Assembly (NCBI GenBank): GCA_938008575.1
Contig: CALLKB010000192.1
Coordinates: forward strand, 1 to 17,710
DNA length: 17,710 nucleotides
Source: an uncultured Cytophagaceae bacterium
GTDB lineage: Bacteria > Bacteroidota > Bacteroidia > Cytophagales > Spirosomataceae
Direction: 5' to 3'
Part shown: one piece after another, positions 1 to 5,888 of the stretch
Position numbering within the stretch: the stretch's first letter is position 1
Layout of the letters: every line of letters starts with the position of its first letter
Notes under the pieces: model-generated
The model's database searches: none
What the model was told of the DNA's origin: nothing
What the model saw: the letters and a program-made list of their open reading frames with translations, nothing else
Program-made: the position numbers and the translations under genes

Positions 1-2178
1 AGAGGAAATAGAAAAGTGAACGATCCACATGCAGAAAGTACTTACCAGTCTTTGGAAAAGTATGGTAAGAATTTAAATGAATTAGCAAAGGCGGGCAAAA
101 TTGACCCAGTGATTGGACGCGACGAAGAGATTCGTCGGGTCTTGCAAATCCTTTCCCGACGGACCAAAAACAATCCTATGTTGGTAGGTGAGCCGGGTGT
201 AGGTAAAACAGCGATTGTCGAAGGCTTAGCCCAACGAATTGTATCAGGTGATGTGCCTGAGAATTTGAAGTCCAAAATTGTCATGTCCTTGGATATGGGA
301 TTGTTGGTAGCTGGTGCCAAATATAAAGGTGAATTTGAGGAGCGTTTGAAAGCGGTAATCAAGGAGGTGACGGATTCCGATGGTGAGATTGTCTTATTTA
401 TCGATGAGATTCACACCTTGATTGGTGCTGGAGGCGGTGGAGAAGGTGCCATGGATGCAGCGAATTTATTAAAACCAGCTTTGGCGCGTGGTGAATTGCA
501 TGCGATCGGTGCGACGACTTTAAAAGAATACCAAAAATACATCGAAAAGGATAAAGCTTTGGAACGTCGTTTTCAATCCGTGATTGTGGATGAACCGGAT
601 GTTGCGGATGCGATTTCCATCTTGCGTGGTATCAAGGATAAATATGAATTGCATCACGGGGTGCGAATTCAAGATGATGCAGTTATTGCGGCAGTGGAAT
701 TGTCTAGCCGATACATTTCGGATCGTTTCTTGCCGGATAAGGCGATTGACTTGATGGATGAGGCTGCTGCGAAAATGCGTTTAGAGATTGATTCCGTGCC
801 TGAGGCGATTGATGATATTCAGCGGAAGATTATGTCCTTGGAGATTGAGCGCGAAGCGATTCGTCGGGAAAATAACAAGGAAAAAGAAGCAGTCTTAAAT
901 CGTGAATTGGCTGATTTGTCGGAGAAACGTGATGCTTTGAAAGCGCAATGGCAATCCGAGAAAGGCGTTTTGGATACGATTCGTGCGGAGAAAGAGAAGA
1001 TTGATAAGTTGAAGTTGGAGGCCGATCAAGCGGAGCGCCAAGGAGATTATGGCAAAGTGGCTGAAATACGTTACGGTCGTTTGGTAGAGTCCGAACAGAA
1101 ATTGAAAGATTTACAAGAGAAGTCACAGGGAGAGAATGGTATGTTGCAGGAAGAAGTGACGGCAGAGAATGTGGCTGAGGTGGTTGCGAAGTGGACAGGT
1201 ATTCCGGTAAGCAAAATGCTGCAAACGGAAATTGAGAAATTATTGCATCTCGAGGATGAGTTACACAAACGTGTGGCGGGCCAAGACCAAGCGATTGAAT
1301 TGGTTTCGGATGCGGTGCGCCGATCACGTGCGGGCTTGCAAGATCCACGCAGACCGATTGGATCCTTCATCTTCTTGGGAACGACGGGTGTGGGTAAGAC
1401 GGAATTAGCGAAGTCTTTGGCATCCTATCTGTTCAATGACGAGAATGCAATCGTTCGTATTGACATGTCGGAGTACCAAGAACGCCATGCCGTTTCGCGT
1501 CTCGTGGGAGCGCCTCCGGGATACGTAGGATACGATGAGGGCGGTCAATTGACGGAAGCCGTACGCCGCAAGCCTTATTCGGTTGTGTTGTTGGATGAAA
1601 TTGAAAAGGCGCATCCGGATGTTTGGAACATCTTGTTGCAGGTGTTGGATGAAGGCCGATTGACCGATAATAAAGGTCGGACGGCGAATTTCAAGAACAC
1701 GATTATCATCATGACTTCGAATATTGGTAGTCATTTGATTCAAGAGAAATTAGGCCAAATGGAGGGCTGGAACAATGCCATTGTTTTGGAGGAGGCGAAA
1801 GAAGAGGTGATGGCTTTGTTGAAGCAACAAGTTCGCCCCGAGTTCTTGAATCGGGTGGATGAGGTTGTCTTGTTTGAACCATTAACGCAGGAGCATGCTC
1901 GAAAGATTTTGAGCATTCAGTTTAAGGAGATTCAGAATCGTTTGGCGGAGCAACATATCACGATTGAAGCGACCGAGGAGGCCTTGGATAAATTAGCCAA
2001 AGAAGGATTTGATCCTTTGTATGGCGGTCGGCCGATGAAGCGAGTTCTCCAACGAGTTGTGTTGAACGAATTGTCGAAGTCCATTTTATCGGGTAAGATT
2101 CAAAAGGAATCCGCGGTGTTGATGGATGTGGATAAGGAGGGCAATTTGACCTTTGAGAATGTGGAAGTGGAGATTTAA
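1..2178 (+). CDS. clpB: ClpB ATP-dependent protein disaggregase, 5' end missing
   Basis: Class-I HSP100 AAA+ chaperone that, with DnaK, pulls polypeptides out of aggregates in the cytoplasm. The frame is open from base 1, so the gene starts left of the window; about 725 residues are visible and the N-terminal substrate-binding domain (about 140 residues) is absent. First AAA+ module: Walker A GEPGVGKT at nt 187-210, Walker B IDEIH around nt 400-414, pore-loop motif KYKGEFEER, arginine-finger region ALERRF. Then a long Glu/Lys/Arg-rich coiled-coil middle domain (about nt 780-1140), typical of ClpB rather than ClpA. Second module: GTTGVGKT at nt 1378-1401, pore loop GYVGYDEGG, Walker [10 protein letters not shown] near nt 1588-1614, sensor MTSNIGS. 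The C-terminal domain is complete. A GTG at 16 is in frame and may be an internal start (see findings). A hairpin terminator follows at 2209. Confidence 0.97.
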   Translation, partial: RGNRKVNDPHAESTYQSLEKYGKNLNELAKAGKIDPVIGRDEEIRRVLQILSRRTKNNPMLVGEPGVGKTAIVEGLAQRIVSGDVPENLKSKIVMSLDMGLLVAGAKYKGEFEERLKAVIKEVTDSDGEIVLFIDEIHTLIGAGGGGEGAMDAANLLKPALARGELHAIGATTLKEYQKYIEKDKALERRFQSVIVDEPDVADAISILRGIKDKYELHHGVRIQDDAVIAAVELSSRYISDRFLPDKAIDLMDEAAAKMRLEIDSVPEAIDDIQRKIMSLEIEREAIRRENNKEKEAVLNRELADLSEKRDALKAQWQSEKGVLDTIRAEKEKIDKLKLEADQAERQGDYGKVAEIRYGRLVESEQKLKDLQEKSQGENGMLQEEVTAENVAEVVAKWTGIPVSKMLQTEIEKLLHLEDELHKRVAGQDQAIELVSDAVRRSRAGLQDPRRPIGSFIFLGTTGVGKTELAKSLASYLFNDENAIVRIDMSEYQERHAVSRLVGAPPGYVGYDEGGQLTEAVRRKPYSVVLLDEIEKAHPDVWNILLQVLDEGRLTDNKGRTANFKNTIIIMTSNIGSHLIQEKLGQMEGWNNAIVLEEAKEEVMALLKQQVRPEFLNRVDEVVLFEPLTQEHARKILSIQFKEIQNRLAEQHITIEATEEALDKLAKEGFDPLYGGRPMKRVLQRVVLNELSKSILSGKIQKESAVLMDVDKEGNLTFENVEVEI

Positions 2179-2208
2179 ATAGGGAACCCCAGGCGTAAGC
2201 CTTTAGAG

Positions 2209-2228
2209 CCCCAGACTAAAGTCTGGGG
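2209..2228 (+). terminator. Intrinsic terminator of clpB
   Basis: A perfect inverted repeat CCCCAGAC-TAAA-GTCTGGGG (8-9 bp, GC-rich) lies 30 nt after the clpB stop and is followed directly by TTTTTAACTTT. This is a standard rho-independent terminator layout for the + strand. The same 20-mer recurs at 2281-2300 without a clean T-tract, so it is also a member of a repeat family. Confidence 0.75.
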
Positions 2229-2300
2229 TTTTTAACTTTATAGCCCTAGGCTTTAGCCTAGGGTTTGCTTTGCGCCGATACCCCAGACTAAAGTCTGGGG
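2209..2300. repeat. Three 20-nt palindromes, two of them identical
   Basis: Three perfect palindromic hairpins stand in a row: 2209-2228 and 2281-2300 are the same 20-mer (CCCCAGAC/GTCTGGGG stem, TAAA loop). Between them, 2244-2263 is a variant with stem CCCTAGGC/GCCTAGGG and loop TTTA. Start-to-start spacing is 35 and 37 nt. The region lies between convergent clpB and the aldehyde dehydrogenase gene. Only the first has a T-tract, so the others may be dispersed palindromic repeats or add bidirectional termination. Confidence 0.7.
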
Positions 2301-2308
2301 TATTTTAT

Positions 2309-2340
2309 TTTTAGAGACGCGAGGTATCGCGTCTCTAAAA
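2309..2340. repeat. REP-like hairpin, 14-bp perfect stem
   Basis: A perfect 14-bp inverted repeat with a GGTA loop (2323-2326); the core is AGAGACGCGA / TCGCGTCTCT flanked by T-run and A-run arms. The same core (AGACGCGA, RGTA loop, TCGCGTCT) occurs three times between 17382 and 17563. It lies 5 nt from the end of the aldehyde dehydrogenase gene. Neither strand shows a T-tract beyond the stem, so it reads as a dispersed palindromic repeat more than a classic terminator. Confidence 0.7.
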
Positions 2341-2345
2341 GTTGC

Positions 2346-3818
2346 CTAAAAATTCTGCCAACAAACCGGTCTCGTAAACCGATAAATGGCTTCAGTACCT
2401 ACCGAAGTACTGCGTGCATCCGTAGTTGCCGGGAAAGGCCCTCCATGCACCATCGCAGGGGAAACTTCAACTCCCGTAGGGAAACCATTTAAAAGTATAC
2501 GCCCAACCTTTTGGCTAACTTCATCGATGAGTTCATCTAACGTTGTAAGCTCAATGGGTTCCGCTTGAATGGTTGCGGTTAGTTGGCCTGGCATCTGTTC
2601 CGTAAAGGCAATCATCTCAGCTAAATCTTGACAAACAACAGCTAACGTACAAGGGCCAAAAACCTCCTCCATCACCTCAGGATACGCTAATGCCTCCTTT
2701 ACGCTCGTGCTAAATAAACTTGGAGCCGGACTTTCTGAAGCCGTTAGTCGTTGTGTAGCGGGATGATGATTCAAAGTCGTAAAACCATGCTCAAAGGATT
2801 TTTTGATCCCAGCAGTTAAAAAGGTGCCCAAAGGCATTGGGTTTAATTTCGAGGCCAAGGTATTTAAAAACGCTTGATCCTTTTCGAGGATAACAATCAA
2901 GCCCGGATTGGTACAAAATTGGCCTACACCTAGACAAATGGATTGACTGAATGCATCTGCCAAACCTTCGCCTTGCGATGCAATTCGATCGCTAAACAAG
3001 TAAACGGGATTGATGGAACCCATTTCGGCATAGACAGGAATAGGAACTTCGCGTCGAACAGCTAAATCAAATAAGGCTTTACCTCCCCGATAGGAACCTG
3101 TAAAAGCGACTGCTTTTGTTAAGGGGTGTGTCGCCAAATGCCCGCCTATTTCATGTCCTTGGGCATGAAGAAGCGAAAAAGTGCCATCGGGCATTCCTGT
3201 TTTTTGAGCCGCTTGTTGAATCGCCTGGCCTACTAAATCACAGGTATTTGGATGAGCAGGATGTGCTTTGAAAACCACAGGACAACCGGCAGCCAAAGCG
3301 GATAAAGTATCTCCTCCTGCCACAGAAAAGGCTAAAGGGAAATTGCTCGCCCCGAAAACCACCGTAGGCCCTAAGGGAATTTGTGTTTGGACCAAACGAG
3401 GCTTAGGTAGCGGTTGGCGTTCCGGCATCGCTTCATCGACGATTTCTCGTTTCCAAGTAGGGTTTGATATGAAATTGGCAAATGCTTGAATTTGGCCGAT
3501 CGTCCTACCTCTTTCTCCGCTGATGCGTGCTTCAGGTAATCCTGATTCCGCACAAGCTGTTTGGATTAATAGATCGCCAATGGCTAAAATTTCATCAGCA
3601 ATTGCGTTAAGAAAGCTCGCCCGTTTTTCGTCGGAAATTTTGCGAAACGTTTTGAATGCCGAGGAGGCTTTCAATAGAGCTTCATTTGCTTCGTCAACCG
3701 TTGCTTCGGTAAAAACTTGAGGTAAAAATTCGCCCGTAGCTGCTTGGACCCCTTGAAAGTTCCGGTGACCGGCTGCTTTTGTTTGAAAGCCTATGAGTTG
3801 TTTTCCTGTTAAATTCAT
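2346..3818 (-). CDS. Aldehyde dehydrogenase, probable 2-oxoglutarate semialdehyde (2,5-dioxovalerate) dehydrogenase
   Basis: NAD(P)-dependent aldehyde dehydrogenase of 490 residues, full length for the family. Catalytic features: nucleophile Cys302 in GQFCTNPG, general-base Glu265 in YAEMGSINP, Asn159 in GASNFPLAF, and EEVFGP at 384-389. The GASNFPLAFSVAGGDTLSALAAGCP segment and the YAEMGSINPV context resemble KGSADH-type enzymes, which oxidise 2-oxoglutarate semialdehyde to 2-oxoglutarate. The start ATG overlaps the stop of the upstream FAH-family gene by 4 nt (ATGA, 3815-3818), implying translational coupling. That partner makes a non-phosphorylating pentose oxidation role the best guess; the same enzyme class also serves glucarate/galactarate and hydroxyproline breakdown. 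The family call is secure and the substrate is inferred. Confidence 0.88.
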   Translation of the reverse strand: MNLTGKQLIGFQTKAAGHRNFQGVQAATGEFLPQVFTEATVDEANEALLKASSAFKTFRKISDEKRASFLNAIADEILAIGDLLIQTACAESGLPEARISGERGRTIGQIQAFANFISNPTWKREIVDEAMPERQPLPKPRLVQTQIPLGPTVVFGASNFPLAFSVAGGDTLSALAAGCPVVFKAHPAHPNTCDLVGQAIQQAAQKTGMPDGTFSLLHAQGHEIGGHLATHPLTKAVAFTGSYRGGKALFDLAVRREVPIPVYAEMGSINPVYLFSDRIASQGEGLADAFSQSICLGVGQFCTNPGLIVILEKDQAFLNTLASKLNPMPLGTFLTAGIKKSFEHGFTTLNHHPATQRLTASESPAPSLFSTSVKEALAYPEVMEEVFGPCTLAVVCQDLAEMIAFTEQMPGQLTATIQAEPIELTTLDELIDEVSQKVGRILLNGFPTGVEVSPAMVHGGPFPATTDARSTSVGTEAIYRFTRPVCWQNF

Positions 3819-4642
3819 GGGTGTACGGTTTGAATCAGCGTGCCGATGGGCTCGATTTGTATATGTATTTCGTCGTTTGCTTGTAAGGTAAATGGAGGAT
3901 CTGGCACGATGCAGGTTCCGGTCATTAAATAGGCACCTTGTGGGAAGCTCATTTCGCGAGTTAAGTAGTCCTTGAGTTCGGTGTGGCTACGTTTCATTTG
4001 GGAAATGGTCGTATCACCTTGAAATACTTCTTGCTTCGCTCTGAAAATGCGCATGGAAATAAGCGTTTCGGGAGCGAGAGGGCTTTCAGTTACTAATAAG
4101 CATGGGCCAATTCCCGCGGAGGCGTCGTACACTTTGGCTTGTGGAAGATACAGCGGATTTTCCCCTTCAATATCCCGTGAGCTCATGTCGTTGCCGATGA
4201 GGTAACCCGCGATTTGTTTGTTGCGATTAATAAACAAGGTCAATTCCGGTTCTGGGACATTCCAAACGGAATCCTTACGGATTCTAACGAGGCCATTTTG
4301 GCCTACAGCTCTTAATTTATTGCCTTTATAGAATATTTCAGGTCTTTCCGCATCATAGACTTTGTCGTAAAAGGTATCTCCTCCGGATTCTTTGGATTCC
4401 TCCATGCGGGCCACTTTACTCCTTAAATAGGTCACACCAGCTGCCCAAATCTCTTGAGATTCGATAGGTGTTTGAATGGAAGCGCGTGAATTGCCAGCGT
4501 ATAACTGTTTTTCGCAGAATTGAAATAAATGAGCTTGATTGATGCAATCATCCCAATTTTCGGATAAGACTGAGGTCAATTGCCCTGACGCATTTTCGAT
4601 TTGGATACCCGAATCGACGCGGTAAATTTTATAGTAGTTCAT
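3815..4642 (-). CDS. Fumarylacetoacetate hydrolase (FAH) family protein, probable 2-keto-3-deoxypentonate dehydratase
   Basis: The chosen start at 4642 (MNYYKIYRV) gives 275 residues; the longer frame upstream has no family resemblance and runs into the DUF2442 gene. FAH-fold metal site: the Glu-x-Glu pair at 131/133 (VPEPELTLF) and Asp152 in GYLIGNDMSSRD, followed by ENPLYLPQAKVYD, a pattern seen in the XylX/KdaD-like branch. Members of that branch dehydrate 2-keto-3-deoxy-xylonate or -arabinonate to 2-oxoglutarate semialdehyde, which the coupled dehydrogenase downstream would oxidise. No pentonate dehydratase or sugar dehydrogenase is in the window, so the pathway call rests on the pair. 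A candidate promoter lies 31 nt upstream. Another FAH-family activity (isomerase, hydrolase) cannot be excluded. Confidence 0.82.
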   Translation of the reverse strand: MNYYKIYRVDSGIQIENASGQLTSVLSENWDDCINQAHLFQFCEKQLYAGNSRASIQTPIESQEIWAAGVTYLRSKVARMEESKESGGDTFYDKVYDAERPEIFYKGNKLRAVGQNGLVRIRKDSVWNVPEPELTLFINRNKQIAGYLIGNDMSSRDIEGENPLYLPQAKVYDASAGIGPCLLVTESPLAPETLISMRIFRAKQEVFQGDTTISQMKRSHTELKDYLTREMSFPQGAYLMTGTCIVPDPPFTLQANDEIHIQIEPIGTLIQTVHP

Positions 4643-4672
4643 AGGTTTAGCTAGCATGTAAGATGCTTTAAA

Positions 4673-4703
4673 CAAATCTACTGAATGAAAGTCGAAGGGA
4701 AAA
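4673..4703 (-). promoter_or_regulatory. Candidate Bacteroidota-type promoter for the FAH/dehydrogenase pair
   Basis: On the minus strand TAGATTTG (4680-4673) matches the Bacteroidota -7 consensus TAnnTTTG exactly. A TTTT element (4703-4700) sits 19 nt upstream, a partial match to the -33 TTTG at a normal spacing. The site lies between the DUF2442 stop and the FAH start and predicts a leader of about 25 nt. It suggests that the metabolic pair can be transcribed independently of the two small genes upstream. It was found by eye; there is no expression evidence. Confidence 0.4.
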
Positions 4704-4713
4704 GGGTGGAGGC

Positions 4714-4932
4714 TTATAAATTTGGAAAGGAGAGGTCTTCGTCGATGAGTGGCCAATGTACCCCAGTTCCCGAAGGACTAATTTCGAATGTGTTTCGTTC
4801 GATGCTGGAAGCGTGCATCAATTTTTGAGAAATAGTAGCTAAAGCCGTTTTGATTGATTTTTTTTCACCTTGAATGATGATCATATCACCTTCAAATCGA
4901 ATTTCCCGAATGTGTTTTTGATTTGATTTCAT
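4714..4932 (-). CDS. DUF2442 domain small protein
   Basis: 72 residues, the normal size of a stand-alone DUF2442 domain. The recognisable part is the C-terminal motif ISPSGTGVHWPLIDEDLSF (residues 51-69), which matches the usual ISPSGxGIHWPxLDEDLS pattern. The molecular function is not known. Its ATG overlaps the stop of the DUF4160 gene upstream by 4 nt (4929-4932), so the two are probably translated together. DUF2442 and DUF4160 genes are often neighbours and are sometimes suggested to be toxin-antitoxin-like or regulatory, which is unproven. The gene ends 71 nt before the FAH gene. Confidence 0.85.
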   Translation of the reverse strand: MKSNQKHIREIRFEGDMIIIQGEKKSIKTALATISQKLMHASSIERNTFEISPSGTGVHWPLIDEDLSFPNL

Positions 4933-5183
4933 TGGTAATAGTTGACATAATTATTCCAAGTTTTGATGATCCTAGGTAATTGCTCAATTAAAAGTTCTTC
5001 TATTTCTCGTTGCTGGATTGGCTTCAAATTAAATGAATTTGCATAGGATATCATATTCAATTTTTGACTAATCCAATATTTTACTTCAGTTTCACCTTTA
5101 ATTGCATGGATATGCATTTGTTCTTTTCCTTCATTGGAATAAAAAAATACTCTCCAGCCTTTTTGTTGAAAAATAGTGGGCAT
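4929..5183 (-). CDS. DUF4160 domain small protein
   Basis: 84 residues. The N-terminus MPTIFQQKGWRVFFYSNEG followed by MHIHAIKG (residues 23-30) is the DUF4160 signature (MPtIf...G.rf.fys.e..ppHiHv..g). A helical C-terminal half ends in WNNY, also typical of the family. There is no transmembrane segment, signal peptide or obvious nuclease motif. The function is unknown; the pairing with DUF2442 through a 4-nt overlap indicates a two-gene unit. The 88-nt region upstream holds an AT-rich inverted repeat and no clear TAnnTTTG promoter. Confidence 0.85.
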   Translation of the reverse strand: MPTIFQQKGWRVFFYSNEGKEQMHIHAIKGETEVKYWISQKLNMISYANSFNLKPIQQREIEELLIEQLPRIIKTWNNYVNYYQ

Positions 5184-5228
5184 TTCGTTTGATTTGCCCG
5201 AAGTAAACCAAACAATCGTTCGACTGAT

Positions 5229-5278
5229 CTTTTAAAACTGATAATCAATTTAGATTATCAAAAGATTGATTTTAAAAG
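5229..5278. repeat. AT-rich nested inverted repeat after yigZ
   Basis: Outer arms CTTTTAAAA (5229-5237) and TTTTAAAAG (5270-5278) enclose a perfect 8-bp hairpin TGATAATC/GATTATCA (5239-5260, loop AATTTA). An alternative 7-bp pairing (5243-5249 with 5265-5271) competes with the inner hairpin. It overlaps the yigZ stop and lies just before the DUF4160 gene on the minus strand. It may act as a weak terminator for yigZ (TTTT follows on the minus strand) or as an operator; neither is certain. Confidence 0.45.
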
Positions 5279-5865
5279 GTTTCTAATGCCTTCTCAAAAG
5301 CATTTTGGATCTCCGCTGAGATGCGATGCGGGAAACTAAGTTTATACCAACAATCATTATTGACCTCTTGCTCGACAATTTGAATGGGATATTTTTTGAT
5401 CACTTTCATGACTTCATTCATTTGGGGATAACTGAAGCGGATTTCATAGGTGTCCATCGGTTCGATTTCGATGATGTTGGCTGCTGCAAAGGCTTCGAGG
5501 CTTGCTTCTTTATAGGCTTGAATTAAGCCGGGAACGCCTAATAAGGTTCCTCCAAAATACCGAACCACCGCAACGAGTGTGTAGTGGACATTGTTTGACA
5601 GAATCGTATTTAAAATCGGTTTACCCGCACTTCCCGAAGGCTCCCCATCGTCGTTCGACCGGGCTTCTTCCGGCGTAAAACCGAGTCGGTAAGCGTAGCA
5701 AATATGCCGAGCCTTCGGATGCAATTCCTTCAAGGAATTTATCTGTTCCTTGATATCTTCGACATCTTTCACGGGAAATACATATCCGATGAATTTACTT
5801 CCTTTATCTTTGTAGAGTCCCTCGGCGGGTTGTGAAACGGAAAGATAGGAATCAGGAAGGGACAT
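5272..5865 (-). CDS. yigZ: YigZ/IMPACT (UPF0029) family protein
   Basis: 197 residues, the usual length for bacterial YigZ. Signature motifs are present: KGSKFIGY (21-28), NDDGEPSGSAGKPIL (71-85) and VVRYFGGTLLGVPGLIQAY (100-118), then the small C-terminal domain (about 135-197). The family is related to eukaryotic IMPACT/Yih1, which modulates GCN2 signalling through GCN1; the bacterial role is poorly defined, although nucleic-acid or ribosome binding has been suggested. It is transcribed divergently from rqcH with only 23 nt between the two ATGs, so the promoters must overlap or lie inside the opposite coding sequence. Confidence 0.93.
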   Translation of the reverse strand: MSLPDSYLSVSQPAEGLYKDKGSKFIGYVFPVKDVEDIKEQINSLKELHPKARHICYAYRLGFTPEEARSNDDGEPSGSAGKPILNTILSNNVHYTLVAVVRYFGGTLLGVPGLIQAYKEASLEAFAAANIIEIEPMDTYEIRFSYPQMNEVMKVIKKYPIQIVEQEVNNDCWYKLSFPHRISAEIQNAFEKALETF

Positions 5866-5888
5866 GCTTGCAAATAAAAATTCAATTT

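Noticed and set aside
830..1348. 172-residue reading frame on the minus strand
   Set aside because: It lies wholly inside the conserved clpB coding sequence, its translation is Ser/Pro/His-rich without any domain, and it is an antisense shadow.
16..2178. Complete short ClpB gene starting at GTG 16
   Set aside because: The frame stays open to base 1 and the codons before the GTG encode the conserved Arg-Gly linker, so the gene simply continues left; the GTG is at most an internal start.
4643..4756. N-terminal extension of the FAH protein by 38 residues
   Set aside because: The extension overlaps the DUF2442 gene and the candidate promoter and has no family resemblance; the ATG at 4642 gives the expected protein.
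4714..5183. Annotating the DUF4160/DUF2442 pair outright as a toxin-antitoxin system
   Set aside because: No similarity to a characterised toxin or antitoxin can be seen; only size, overlap and pairing suggest it.
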